From NCBI GenBank assembly GCA_046582565.1, contig JAYGED010000072.1, positions 1 to 34,205 of the forward strand: a stretch of 34,205 nt of DNA. The letters are read 5' to 3'. Both the position numbers and the translations under genes were made by a program. The notes beneath the pieces were generated by a model. It made no database searches. It worked only from the letters and a program-made list of their open reading frames with translations, and was not told where the DNA came from. Position 1 is the first letter of the stretch; each line of letters starts with the position of its first letter. This stretch comes from JAYGED01 sp046582565 (GTDB lineage Bacteria > Pseudomonadota > Alphaproteobacteria > JAAXGF01). Below, piece after piece: positions 16,319-25,172 of the stretch.

Positions 16319-16869
16319 GCGGTTGGCTCGATGACTTCGATGTTCAAATGAGGCCGAATGGTCAGCGTACCGCAGAGGTAATCATGGAACGTCCGGCCGT
16401 GCCCATTGAACAGGGCGACGAGAAGGATCAGCCAACCCGTAAACCCTACCGAGACGTAGAACACCACGGTCAGTAATCCGGCTTGTAGATAATCGGCATG
16501 GCCGCCGTCCATGCGCCTGTTTTCGATGCCGAACAGGCGCATACCGAAGGTCGCGCAACGCGGCCCGCCGATGAGGATGGTGTGATAGGCCAGGGGTATG
16601 AAAGGAAGAACGGCGATCAAGACCGGGCTGAGCAAGCCGAAACTGAGCAAGCCGAGCACCGAGAAGGTCGCCATGGCCACCAGAACCAAGATGCCGATGA
16701 TCACAAGATCGATCATATAGGCGGCAATGCGGCGGATCGTGACGCCGTCGAACAGTTCCGGATTGAGCACCGGATCAAACGGGTCCGGCCCCGCCTCCCG
16801 ACTGTCCGCACCTGGGTCGTCCGCTGACGTGACCAGCTCAAATGAACGCGAATCGCCCTGCCCAACCAT
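16315..16869 (-). CDS. RDD-family membrane protein
   Basis: The 184-residue inner-membrane protein has the RDD pattern: TIRRIAAYMIDLVIIGILVL with the Arg and Asp at the first membrane segment, a second hydrophobic stretch with FGLLSPVLIAVLPFIPLAYH, then GGPRCATFGMRLFGI and a last segment FTGWLILLVALF. The transported or sensed substrate is unknown. ATG 16869 has AGGG eight bases upstream; a TTG at 16905 is possible but less likely. A hairpin covers this ribosome binding site. It is coupled to bpt; in many alphaproteobacteria RDD, bpt and hemB lie together, whereas hemB here is about 11 kb away. Confidence 0.88.
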   Translation of the reverse strand: MVGQGDSRSFELVTSADDPGADSREAGPDPFDPVLNPELFDGVTIRRIAAYMIDLVIIGILVLVAMATFSVLGLLSFGLLSPVLIAVLPFIPLAYHTILIGGPRCATFGMRLFGIENRRMDGGHADYLQAGLLTVVFYVSVGFTGWLILLVALFNGHGRTFHDYLCGTLTIRPHLNIEVIEPTA

Positions 16870-16888
16870 AATCCCTAATCTGGGGATT
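16870..16888 (-). promoter_or_regulatory. Hairpin over the RDD gene ribosome binding site
   Basis: On the minus strand AATCCC and GGGATT form a perfect six-base stem with the seven-base loop CAGATTA. The 3' arm contains the AGGG ribosome binding site and touches the ATG. If formed in the mRNA it would limit initiation of the RDD gene. Confidence 0.4.
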
Positions 16889-16935
16889 GAGCCGCCAAAT
16901 AGCAATGGCGGCGTGGCGCGGCAAATTCAGCAGAT

Positions 16936-18096
16936 CTAGGGCGCCTTAATTACGGGTGCTATGCCCTCGCGTAATATGAGCACACTAATGCGCCGGTTCT
17001 GGGGATTTGTTGGATCTTCGGGCATCAGCGGCTCCGTGGCCGCCATGCCGGTGACGCGAACAATCCGCGAGGCCGGCAAGCCCAGTTCCGTGAGGGCGCG
17101 GCGGCTGGCGTTGGCGCGATCGGTGGAAAGCTCCCAATTGCTGTAGCCGCCTTTGCCGACATAAGGCACCGAGTCTGTATGACCGGGGATTGCGATATTG
17201 TTGGGCAGGGAGCGGATGGACTGCAGTATTTTGCTCAGCAATTCCTTGGTGTGGGGCAGCAGTATAGCGCTGCCGCTTGGGAACATTGAGCTTTGTTCAG
17301 CGTCGGCGATCTGAATTCGCATGCCTTGGGCGGTCATATCGATGATCAGATTTTCACTAAACCCCTGAAGGTTCGGATCCGCAGCGATGGCCTCGCGAAG
17401 GACTTCCTCGGCGCGCTCGAAATCCTGCTGCTCGAGTTTCGCCAGCAGCTCTTTGGATGTTTCATCGTCGAGGGCACTTTCATCGAACGCCTGCTCGGCG
17501 CCCTGTCCGGCATATTTTTCACCTTGTCCCTCTAAATCTTCATTTTGACCGGCGGTGATTGTGCTCTCGAAGGGATTTTCGCCATCATTCCCTTCATAGC
17601 CGTCATTGAGTCCGGCTTTCCCGTCGTTGGGATTGTCTCCGCCGAGCCCTTTGGCGCCGGATCCGTCGCCGAATTCGTCTTCGGTCAGGGAAAGTTCGGC
17701 GAGTTCGTCTCGCATATCCCGCTCGTCCGTGTTGCCTCTTTTGATGCCCGGCAGCCCTTCGTCGTCCGGTATTTCGCTGGGGCTCAACGGCGACAGGCTG
17801 ACGGTGATCCCGCCCGAGGTGCGTGTTGTCGACTGGGCGCCCGGCGCCAGCATGCTGGTGCCGCCGAGCATGCCGCCGGCGCCGCTTTTGGAGGAACTCA
17901 TTATCGCAGTCGGGGTGAAGTAATCGGCGACGCCGGAAAGGCTTTCCTCAGACGCCGCATTGAGCAGCCACATGAGCAAAAAGAACGCCATCATGGCGGT
18001 CACGAAGTCGGCGTAGGCAACCTTCCAGGCGCCGCCATGGTGGCCAGCGTGGCCGCCACTGATTTTCTTGATAATAATGATATCGGCATCGGCCAT
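16936..18096 (-). CDS. motB: Flagellar motor stator protein MotB
   Basis: MotB is the peptidoglycan-anchored stator subunit of the flagellar motor. The N-terminus KKISGGHAGHHGGAWKVAYA leads into one membrane segment with the proton-channel Asp at residue 30 (YADFVTAMMAFFLLMWLLN). A long Gly/Asp/Glu-rich linker (about residues 85-210) follows. The C-terminal OmpA-like domain binds peptidoglycan through IAIPGHTDSVPY, NWELSTDRANASRRALTELG and NPQNRRISVLIL. At 386 residues it is longer than enterobacterial MotB because of the linker. It starts 19 bases after motA. No other flagellar genes are seen. Confidence 0.95.
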   Translation of the reverse strand: MADADIIIIKKISGGHAGHHGGAWKVAYADFVTAMMAFFLLMWLLNAASEESLSGVADYFTPTAIMSSSKSGAGGMLGGTSMLAPGAQSTTRTSGGITVSLSPLSPSEIPDDEGLPGIKRGNTDERDMRDELAELSLTEDEFGDGSGAKGLGGDNPNDGKAGLNDGYEGNDGENPFESTITAGQNEDLEGQGEKYAGQGAEQAFDESALDDETSKELLAKLEQQDFERAEEVLREAIAADPNLQGFSENLIIDMTAQGMRIQIADAEQSSMFPSGSAILLPHTKELLSKILQSIRSLPNNIAIPGHTDSVPYVGKGGYSNWELSTDRANASRRALTELGLPASRIVRVTGMAATEPLMPEDPTNPQNRRISVLILREGIAPVIKAP

Positions 18097-18115
18097 GACT
18101 TAACTCTTCCCGTCC

Positions 18116-18976
18116 TTACGCGACAGACGGCGCCTCGTTCACTGATTCTTCCAGTTCCACAAAGCTCGGCCGTTCCAGGCTGAAAAGCAGCTTGCGCGAA
18201 AATTCAACGGAAATGATCGGCGCGTGGCCCTGCATATGGGCGATCAATGCCGCCTTGATGCAGAGGAAATATTTACCGTCGGCCTCGTCGCAGGCCTTTA
18301 GCGAATTGGCAATCGGAGAGACCAGGCCGTAGGCCAACAGGATGCCGAGAAAGGTGCCGACCATGGCGCCGCCGATCAAGGCGCCGAGCACCTCGGGCGG
18401 CTCGAGGATCGACCCCATGGTAACGATGATGCCGAGCACCGCGGCGACGATGCCGAAGGCGGGCAGGCCGTCACCGACGGTCGTTAGGGCGGTCGTGATC
18501 TGTTCCTGTTCGAGATGATGGGTTCCGATCTCTTCATCCATCAAGGCTTCCATCTGATAGGCGTTCTCGGTGCCCATGGTCATCATGCGCAGATAGTCGC
18601 AGAGGAAAGTCACGGCGTGATGATTCTTGGCAAACCCCGGAAAGGCCGTAAAAAGGCTACTTTCCTCGGGGTTTTCAATATGACTCTCGATCGCCAGCGC
18701 CCCTTTGGTCTTGACCAGCCTCAGCACCGTATAGAGCAGGGTCAGCAACTCGATATAATTGCTTTTGTTGAAGGACGGCCCCTTGAGGCTGCGCACAAAT
18801 CCTTTGAAGGCGCCGATGATTACGTTCTTGGGATTACTGATTACAAAGGCGCCAAAGGCGCAACCGCCGATGATGAGCAGTTCTAAGGGCTGCCATAACA
18901 CGCCGAGATCGCCATGCGGCAAATAACCGCCGAGAATCGATCCAACGACGATGGCTAAGCCGGCAAAAAACATCAT
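18116..18976 (-). CDS. motA: Flagellar motor stator protein MotA
   Basis: MotA forms the ion channel of the stator with MotB. Four membrane segments are visible: FFAGLAIVVGSILGGY, LELLIIGGCAFGAFVI, LPAFGIVAAVLGIIVTMGSI and GAMVGTFLGILLAYGLVSPI. The cytoplasmic loop carries YIELLTLLYTVLRLVKTKGA and LCDYLRMMTMGTENAYQMEA, as usual. I use ATG 18976, giving the common MMFFAGLAIVVG start with GGAG eight to nine bases upstream; ATG 18994 would add six residues without a binding site. Motor genes lie downstream of the N-formylglutamate amidohydrolase gene on the same strand. Confidence 0.95.
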   Translation of the reverse strand: MMFFAGLAIVVGSILGGYLPHGDLGVLWQPLELLIIGGCAFGAFVISNPKNVIIGAFKGFVRSLKGPSFNKSNYIELLTLLYTVLRLVKTKGALAIESHIENPEESSLFTAFPGFAKNHHAVTFLCDYLRMMTMGTENAYQMEALMDEEIGTHHLEQEQITTALTTVGDGLPAFGIVAAVLGIIVTMGSILEPPEVLGALIGGAMVGTFLGILLAYGLVSPIANSLKACDEADGKYFLCIKAALIAHMQGHAPIISVEFSRKLLFSLERPSFVELEESVNEAPSVA

Positions 18977-18981
18977 AACGC

Positions 18982-19077
18982 TTACTCCGAGCATTTCGCG
19001 ACGGGCAGAGGTCCACTACAGGGACACCCGCCGTTTGAGAATATTTGCTCTACTTTGGTGAAAATATCGTTAAGCAT
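18982..19077 (-). CDS. Possible 31-residue ORF before motA
   Basis: A short frame starts with ATG at 19077 and ends in TAA five bases before the motA ATG. The peptide MLNDIFTKVEQIFSNGG followed by a CPCSGPLPVAKC stretch has three cysteines and no known domain. Its stop lies in the motA ribosome binding site region, which could couple the two. No strong binding site of its own is seen, and the frame could be chance. Confidence 0.25.
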   Translation of the reverse strand: MLNDIFTKVEQIFSNGGCPCSGPLPVAKCSE

Positions 19078-19096
19078 GACCGTTCTGGTCAGGCAC

Positions 19097-19903
19097 TTAG
19101 CAGGATTTTGCGGTCTCCAGCCAATCCAGCATTTTCGCGAGCAGCTTCTTGAGCACGGGCCGCACCGCGCCCGCCAGGTCATCCCGATAGGAAAACGGCG
19201 GCTCTTCGTTCATGTAGGTCGCTTGCGACAGTTCGAGCTGGACCGCATGGACGGCGTCGGCGGGCTTGCCGTGACGGCGTGTGATATAGCCTCCGGTAAA
19301 ACGACCATTGAGCACGCTGCTATAGGCGTCGGCCCCCTCACAAACCGCCAAAAGCCTTTGTGCGAGAGCCTCATCCGCCGAGTCGCCCGCCGCCGTGCCC
19401 AAATTGAAATCGGTCAGCCGGCCATCAAAGAATCGCGGCACTTCGCTCTGAATGGAATGGGCGTCAAACAGCAAGGCGACACCGTGGCGTGACCGCAATC
19501 GATCGATCTCATCAGACAATGCTTCATGATATGGCCGCCAATAGCCGTCGATCCGCTGCTCAATTTCATCCTGACCGGGCATTTTGCCGGGTTCGTAAAG
19601 CGGCTCGCGGGCAAAGCTGGTCGTCGGGCAAAGCTCGGTATTGTCGGCGCCGGGGTAAAGCTCTGCGCCGTCGGGCGGTCGATTGAGATCGATGACATAG
19701 CGTGAGTGGGTCGCCGCGATCACGCCGGCGCCCATGCTTTTAGCAAAATCATACAGCCTCTCTAGATGCCAATCCGTATCGGCGAGGAGGCGGGCTTCCG
19801 GGGTAAGGCAGCGTTCGATGGAGTCGGGCACATAGACGCCGCAATGAGGGATGCTCACTAGCAGTGGTGTCGTCCCATGGTGAATAGAAAAAATATCTAC
19901 CAT
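19097..19903 (-). CDS. hutG: N-formylglutamate amidohydrolase
   Basis: The predicted zinc enzyme removes the formyl group from N-formyl-L-glutamate, the last step of one histidine-degradation route. Family landmarks are LVSIPHCGVYVPDSIERCLT, LLADTDWHLERLYDFA, VIAATHSRYVIDLNRPP, LLFDAHSI (metal-site Asp and His) and FTGGYITRRHG. Length (268 residues) is normal. It starts 22 bases after the penicillin-acylase-family gene and may be co-transcribed with it. No other hut genes lie in the window, so a role outside histidine use is possible. Confidence 0.88.
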   Translation of the reverse strand: MVDIFSIHHGTTPLLVSIPHCGVYVPDSIERCLTPEARLLADTDWHLERLYDFAKSMGAGVIAATHSRYVIDLNRPPDGAELYPGADNTELCPTTSFAREPLYEPGKMPGQDEIEQRIDGYWRPYHEALSDEIDRLRSRHGVALLFDAHSIQSEVPRFFDGRLTDFNLGTAAGDSADEALAQRLLAVCEGADAYSSVLNGRFTGGYITRRHGKPADAVHAVQLELSQATYMNEEPPFSYRDDLAGAVRPVLKKLLAKMLDWLETAKSC

Positions 19904-19925
19904 ATAGGTCTATTAGTAGGATTTT

Positions 19926-22328
19926 CTAACGTGGAACAAGAACCAAACGATCGCGCCTCGCCGCTTCCACGGCGGCACGCTCTGTCGGGATGGTGAAAGG
20001 CCGATGATCTCGCCACCGTTCCACGAGATCGCTGTAATGGGGCGACAAGGGATTACCCGATTGGCCGGAGCTGATGATAAACAGGGATTCATCGAGCGCA
20101 TTCATGTCGTAGACCGCCCGCATGGCCGGCCCATGGTTCTGTACGAACGGGCGCACCGCCTCGCTGAACCGAAACCCAGCGGCGTTGACGGTGTAACGCC
20201 CGCCGCCGTTGCCGATGCTGTTATCGAACCACCAGCTGAACGGCGCCTGATCCTGGAATATGCGATGGCCAAATTCGGCCACATGGGCGTCCTCCCAGCG
20301 CCATCGGGAAATGTTGTCGCCATAAATCAACGAAAGTCCGGCAATCGCCCTGTCCAGCGCCAGGGCGGAGCGGTCGGCGCAGCTTTCCTGCTGGTCGGTG
20401 GCGGTATCGTCGCACCATTCGCCAGCCGTCCGGCCTTCCAGCACGGCGCGCATGAACAACGGGCGCTGGCTCCAGGCAGCGGTGAACATGGGTCCCAGCT
20501 CGTCGCCGTAGACCAGGCTTGTTAATTCCCGGTACCAGGCGGAAAAAATCAAAGGCTCGGCCAGCTCTCCGGCCATTTCCCCTTTCCAGTCGAACAGTAG
20601 GGATTGCGCCTCTTTCGATGCATCGTTTTGCGGCTCAGCCGCGAGCAGATAGGGCAGCATTTCACGCGCCATGAGCGAAACCTGATCAGTCTGAATGGAT
20701 CGGAAGCTCTCGCGATCGTGTTTTCTCCCTTCGATCAGTTCGGTAATTCGCGCCGCCCGATAGGGCGCTGCCCAGTCACGCGTGATGAAAAAAGGATAAT
20801 CATCGGGCGTGATCTTGTTGTTGGCGGTGACGATGTATCCGGCTGGCGGGTTGAATACCAAAGGCAGGGCGTAGTAGGGGATGAAGCCGTCCCAGTCATA
20901 GGCGCCGCTCGATCCCGGCGCCGGCAGCCAGCCATTTCCCTTGCGCCGCAACGGCACCCGCGCCGGTGCGTAGAAGCCGATATTGCCGTCCCGATCCGCA
21001 TAGACCATGTTCTGCTGCGGGCCGTGGAAATCCTTCAATGCGGCGACAAACGCCTGCCAGTTTTCCGCCCTGGCCAGGGCGAGTGCTGCCTGGGGAGTCA
21101 AATCATCATCGCGCAACGCAGTCCAGGCCAGCGCCATGACCTCGCGGGGCGCTTCGGCTTGGTTGCCCAGTATCTGCAAATCGGACAGCACCGGACCGTG
21201 CCGGCTGGTTCGAAATTCGAATTCCACATCGGGCTCGCCTTTAACGGCAATGATCTCCCTGCGGGTCTCAAAGCTGCGCGGGCTGCCGGGCGCTAGATAG
21301 CGCGTCGGGTCATCGGGATCGATGGTTTCGATGAACAGGTCCTGGGTGTCGGGGTAAGTATTGGTAAAACCCCAGGCGATGCTCTGGTTGTGCCCCAGCA
21401 CGACCCCGGGCGCGCCGGGTAAGGTCGCGCCGACCACATCGAGTCCGGGGGCGCTGAGATGGGCAAGATAGAAAGGCCCGGGCGTGCCGAGACCGAGATG
21501 GGGATCGTTGGCGAGCAGCGGCAGGCCACTCTCGCTGCGGTCGCCCGAGACCACCCAATTGTTCGAACCCACATCGGGCGTCGGCCCCGGCGGCGTACGG
21601 CGCCAAAGCTCGTCGAGATCGCCAAGCTGGCTAAAACTCGTGAAAGGCAATTGGGGTAAGGCCACCGGACCATCACCGGGGTAGGGCGACCATAAGTCAT
21701 TGATCTGCGATGCAGAAAGCTGGTCGGCCAAGCGGGCGCGCAGCAGCTCGTCGCGCCAGTTTCCGCTCAGGTCCCACGCCATGAGCTTGAGTATGACCAG
21801 GGAATCGGCGGGTGCCCAGGGTTCCGGTGCAGGCGCACCAAGTATGAGAAATTCCGGCGGCAAAAGGCCGCTATGGGTCTCCACATAGGCGTTGACCCCC
21901 TCGGCATAGGCCTCATAGGCCGCCTTGGTATCACGGTCGAGAACCGCAAATCCACGCGCCGCGATGCGATAGATGCCAAGGGTGCGAAAGAAGTGGTCGA
22001 TATCGAGGGAGTGTGGGCCCAATATCTCCGACAGGCGCCCAGCACCCAGTCGGCGACTCGCCTCAAGCTGCCAGAGACGGTCTTGGGCATGCACAAAGCC
22101 CAGGCCGAAGTAGGCCCCAGCCTCGGACTCGGCATAGATATGAGGCACCCCGTTAGCTTCACGCAATATTTCAATTTCGCCATCCAGGCCGGCGAGGGCG
22201 ATTTCCCCGTCGATAGTCGGTAGAGACGATCGCAACGCCCCATAGCCGACCGCAAGCCCCAGAATGACTATCGTAAAGACGACCGATACGGCGCGCCGGA
22301 ACAGTTTCTTGAATTTGCTTTTCGCCAT
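19926..22328 (-). CDS. Penicillin acylase family N-terminal-nucleophile hydrolase
   Basis: An 800-residue proenzyme. Residues about 12-32 form an uncleaved anchor or signal segment (AVSVVFTIVILGLAVGYGAL). GVPHIYAESEAGAYFGLGFV and HAQDRLWQLEASRRLGAGRLSE are conserved in the alpha chain. The self-cleavage site is at Gly254-Ser255 in DVGSNNWVVSG, making Ser255 the nucleophile of the beta chain. LLANDPHLGLGTPGPFYLAHL and LGHNQSIAWGFTNTYPDTQD are further family motifs. Members cleave acyl amides such as penicillins, acyl-homoserine lactones or peptides; the substrate cannot be deduced here. It is divergent from the CoA-transferase gene across about 80 bases. Confidence 0.92.
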   Translation of the reverse strand: MAKSKFKKLFRRAVSVVFTIVILGLAVGYGALRSSLPTIDGEIALAGLDGEIEILREANGVPHIYAESEAGAYFGLGFVHAQDRLWQLEASRRLGAGRLSEILGPHSLDIDHFFRTLGIYRIAARGFAVLDRDTKAAYEAYAEGVNAYVETHSGLLPPEFLILGAPAPEPWAPADSLVILKLMAWDLSGNWRDELLRARLADQLSASQINDLWSPYPGDGPVALPQLPFTSFSQLGDLDELWRRTPPGPTPDVGSNNWVVSGDRSESGLPLLANDPHLGLGTPGPFYLAHLSAPGLDVVGATLPGAPGVVLGHNQSIAWGFTNTYPDTQDLFIETIDPDDPTRYLAPGSPRSFETRREIIAVKGEPDVEFEFRTSRHGPVLSDLQILGNQAEAPREVMALAWTALRDDDLTPQAALALARAENWQAFVAALKDFHGPQQNMVYADRDGNIGFYAPARVPLRRKGNGWLPAPGSSGAYDWDGFIPYYALPLVFNPPAGYIVTANNKITPDDYPFFITRDWAAPYRAARITELIEGRKHDRESFRSIQTDQVSLMAREMLPYLLAAEPQNDASKEAQSLLFDWKGEMAGELAEPLIFSAWYRELTSLVYGDELGPMFTAAWSQRPLFMRAVLEGRTAGEWCDDTATDQQESCADRSALALDRAIAGLSLIYGDNISRWRWEDAHVAEFGHRIFQDQAPFSWWFDNSIGNGGGRYTVNAAGFRFSEAVRPFVQNHGPAMRAVYDMNALDESLFIISSGQSGNPLSPHYSDLVERWRDHRPFTIPTERAAVEAARRDRLVLVPR

Positions 22329-22409
22329 TGCCGACAGGGTAACTGCGCACCGTAGCTTGTCAACGCGGGCCGTATGGGTTCTATAAACACCCGAGGAGAA
22401 AAAACACTC

Positions 22410-23624
22410 ATGACTGGACCCCTTAACGGCCTGCGCCTGTTCGACCTGACCCGTATTCTCGCGGGCCCGACCTGCACCCAGATTCTCGGCGACCTGGGCG
22501 CAGAGGTGATCAAGGTCGAGCGGCCGGTAAGCGGTGACGACACCCGAAAGTTCGGCCCGCCTTTCCTCAAGGACGAGGCCGGCCGCGAAACTTCGGAAAG
22601 CGCCTATTTTCTCGGGCTAAATCGCAACAAACGTTCGATCACGCTCGATCTCACCAAGCCGGAGGGCCAGGACCTGGCGCGCCGCATGATCGCTCAATGC
22701 GATATCCTGGTGGAGAATTTCAAGACCGGCGGGCTGAGCAAATACGGGCTTTCCTACGATCAGCTTAAGGATGCCAATCCGGGGCTGGTCTATTGCTCGG
22801 TCACCGGCTTCGGACAGACAGGACCTTACGCGGAGCGTCCCGGCTATGATGTGTTGATCCAGGCCATGAGCGGCCTCATGAGCACCACCGGAGAGCCTGA
22901 GGGCGAACCTCAGAAAAGCGGCGTGCCGATTTCGGACCTCATGTCGGGCATGTATGCGGCTGTCGGCATTTGCGCGGCGTTGCGGCACCGTGAAATAACC
23001 GGGGAGGGCCAGCATATCGACATCAGCATGCTGGACACCTCGGTCGCCACGCTTTCCATGCAGGGGATGAATTACCTCGCCTCGGGAGTCGCCCCGCCGC
23101 GTTTCGGCAATGCCCACCCCAATATCGTTCCCTATCAGGTCTTCGCAACCTCCGACGGCCACATCATTCTGGCCATCGCCAACGACGGGCAGTTTGACCG
23201 CTTCTGCGAATTCGCCGGTGTGGTGGAGCTGTGCAAGGACGACCGCTTTTGCACCAACGTCGAGCGCGTGCTTAACCGCGAGGCCTTGATCCCGATCCTC
23301 GCCGATATCGTCGCCGCCAAACCGTCGCACCATTGGCTGGAGGGCCTCGAGGCCTGCAATGTGAGCAGCGGCCCGATCAATACCATCGATCAGGTTTTCG
23401 ACGATCCCCATGTGCGGGCGAGGGAGATGGAAATCGCCATGGCTCATCCCCTGGTCGATAAGCCGGTGCGCCTGATCGGCTCGCCGTTGAAAATGTCGGC
23501 GACTCCGCCATCCTATGACCTTCCGCCGCCGTTGCTCGGTGAACATACCGACGCGGTGCTCGGCGAAATGCTCGAACTCGGCGCGGATGAATTAGCGGGT
23601 TTGCGCTACCGCGGCGTTATTTAA
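22410..23624 (+). CDS. CaiB/BaiF-type (class III) CoA transferase
   Basis: This 404-residue enzyme moves CoA between acyl groups. The N-terminal fold has GLRLFDLTRILAGPTCTQIL and GDLGAEVIKVERP. The catalytic Asp is residue 176 (VPISDLMSGMYAAVGICAAL), followed by GEGQHIDISMLDT. ATG 22410 is chosen with GAGGAG upstream; an ATG at 22374 lies before this site. It is followed after 15 bases by an amidohydrolase with its own AGGAG, so the two form a likely operon. The physiological acid cannot be named. Confidence 0.93.
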   Translation: MTGPLNGLRLFDLTRILAGPTCTQILGDLGAEVIKVERPVSGDDTRKFGPPFLKDEAGRETSESAYFLGLNRNKRSITLDLTKPEGQDLARRMIAQCDILVENFKTGGLSKYGLSYDQLKDANPGLVYCSVTGFGQTGPYAERPGYDVLIQAMSGLMSTTGEPEGEPQKSGVPISDLMSGMYAAVGICAALRHREITGEGQHIDISMLDTSVATLSMQGMNYLASGVAPPRFGNAHPNIVPYQVFATSDGHIILAIANDGQFDRFCEFAGVVELCKDDRFCTNVERVLNREALIPILADIVAAKPSHHWLEGLEACNVSSGPINTIDQVFDDPHVRAREMEIAMAHPLVDKPVRLIGSPLKMSATPPSYDLPPPLLGEHTDAVLGEMLELGADELAGLRYRGVI

Positions 23625-23639
23625 TCCAGGAGCTTTACG

Positions 23640-24623
23640 ATGACAGTTATCGACGTCCATACCCATATGCTGGATCGCGCTTGGTTCAAGCTGCTGCGCG
23701 ACAAGGGCGCGCCGCGTTACGGCGTCGCCAATATCACCGACGATCTGGAGGGCATCTATCGCGAAGGCGCTCTGTTCATGACGCCCATGCCGGGACATTT
23801 CGATTATGATCTCAGGATCAGGGACATGGACGCGGGCGGTGTCGACATCGCCATCGTCTCGCTGACCTGCCCGAACGTCTATTGGGGCGGTGAGGCGGTC
23901 AGTCTCGAGGCCGCCCAACTGGTCAATGACAGCATGGCGCGCGGACAGGCCGAGCATCCCGACCGGATTCGCTATATCGCTTCGCTGCCCTGGGAATACC
24001 CGGCGAGCGCGGTCGATGAGCTATCGCGCGCTTACGATAACGGCGCCATCGGCGTCATGGTGATGGCCAATATCGCCGGCCGTCACCTGACCGATGATGA
24101 CTTCGCGCCGATCTGGCAGGCCATTGATGATCGCGGCCTGCCGGTGCTAGTGCATCCTAGCGAGCCGCCGGGAACCCCTGAGATGGACATGCGCAAATAC
24201 AGTCTGACCTCGACCGTCGGTTTTATGTTCGACACCACCCTGGCGATCTCCAAGATGATCTACAGCGGATTCCTGGACCGCTATCCCAACCTCAAGATCA
24301 TCGCGTCTCACGCCGGCGCCACCTTGCCATTCCTCGCCGGCCGTCTCGACCGTTCCTATGAGATGACCCTCCATAGCCAGGAGGTCATCACCATACCGCC
24401 GTCGGAATATCTCAAACGCATCTACTACGATGCCGTGACCTATAGTCAGGGCGCCCTGGAACTCTGTATTGAGGTTGGCGGCGTCGACAAGGTGATGTAC
24501 GGCTCGGATTACCCCCACGACATCGGCGACATGGCCGGTTGTCTCTCGCGGGTCGACGCCCTGCCTGCGGACCAGCGCCAAGCTGTGCGCGAAGACAACG
24601 CGAGGCGCATATTCGATATCTGA
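23640..24623 (+). CDS. Amidohydrolase family 2 (ACMSD-like) metal-dependent hydrolase
   Basis: The 327-residue TIM-barrel protein has the metal-binding residues of the amidohydrolase-2 group: HxH at residues 7-9 (VIDVHTHML), His in LPVLVHPSEPPGTPE, His in LKIIASHAGATLPFLAGRLD and Asp in MYGSDYPHD. Members include aminocarboxymuconate-semialdehyde decarboxylase and related hydrolases or decarboxylases. AGGAG eight bases before the ATG supports the start. It is co-oriented with and 15 bases from the CoA transferase gene. The specific reaction is unassigned. Confidence 0.9.
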   Translation: MTVIDVHTHMLDRAWFKLLRDKGAPRYGVANITDDLEGIYREGALFMTPMPGHFDYDLRIRDMDAGGVDIAIVSLTCPNVYWGGEAVSLEAAQLVNDSMARGQAEHPDRIRYIASLPWEYPASAVDELSRAYDNGAIGVMVMANIAGRHLTDDDFAPIWQAIDDRGLPVLVHPSEPPGTPEMDMRKYSLTSTVGFMFDTTLAISKMIYSGFLDRYPNLKIIASHAGATLPFLAGRLDRSYEMTLHSQEVITIPPSEYLKRIYYDAVTYSQGALELCIEVGGVDKVMYGSDYPHDIGDMAGCLSRVDALPADQRQAVREDNARRIFDI

Positions 24624-24818
24624 CTTCGGGTTGCGCCGACGTTAAGACAATCTATCTTTCCTCAATTTATCGGACTGCAGCCGCAGATTGCCGAAGTGAG
24701 AGGTACGCACGGGCGAAACCCCTTAGCAATCGCTTCCAGACTTCTTGAAGATTCTTAACGAAGCGGAATCACCGGGAAGTGGTAAATGCAGGCGGGTTTT
24801 AAACAGGAACAAATTTTC
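24624..24818 (+). other. Intergenic region, no recognised element
   Basis: This 195-base gap has no convincing ORF. It contains AT-rich stretches and weak stem-loops (for example CTTC-TT-GAAG near 24740-24750). I could not match it to a riboswitch, small RNA or terminator. Confidence 0.4.
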
Positions 24819-25172
24819 ATGAATGCAGTTGTAAAAATTTACTCCGGCCGGGGGGCGGGAAACATGTTTGATATATTGGAAGAACGCAAGGATGAGGTCG
24901 AAAACCTCATGCGTTCCATTTCGGGGTTCCAGGCTTACACGGTCATCCGCGCCGCCCTCGGCGGCATTACGGTGATTGTCTGCCAGGACAAAAAGGGTGC
25001 GGAAGAGAGTCAGGCCATTTCACGGGCTTGGAGAAAGCGACACTGCGCAACATTATCCGTGAATCCGCCCATGGTCTCGGAGGGGCCTGTGATTATAAAT
25101 GCTAGTATGGACAGGCAAGCGGCCCTAAGTGAATTGGCAGACCAGGGCAAAACATCGGTGAAGAACGCCTAG
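24819..25172 (+). CDS. Small hypothetical protein, possible dimeric alpha/beta-barrel
   Basis: A 117-residue soluble protein starting at ATG 24819 (AGGA ten bases upstream). The pattern VVKIYSGRGAGNMFDILEER, then helix, then ISGFQAYTVIRAALGGITVI and a second helix resembles one ferredoxin-like unit of the ABM/EthD-type dimeric alpha/beta-barrel group. I do not recognise a specific family and see no catalytic motif; a C-terminal tail (SALSELADQGKT-like) is probably disordered. It is convergent with the broken methyltransferase gene, whose end overlaps it by about 48 bases. Function unknown. Confidence 0.6.
   Translation: MNAVVKIYSGRGAGNMFDILEERKDEVENLMRSISGFQAYTVIRAALGGITVIVCQDKKGAEESQAISRAWRKRHCATLSVNPPMVSEGPVIINASMDRQAALSELADQGKTSVKNA

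Noticed and set aside
24624..24818. Riboswitch or small RNA before the unknown small gene
   Set aside because: I compared it by eye to GEMM, glycine and SAM-type patterns and found only fragments, not a consistent structure.
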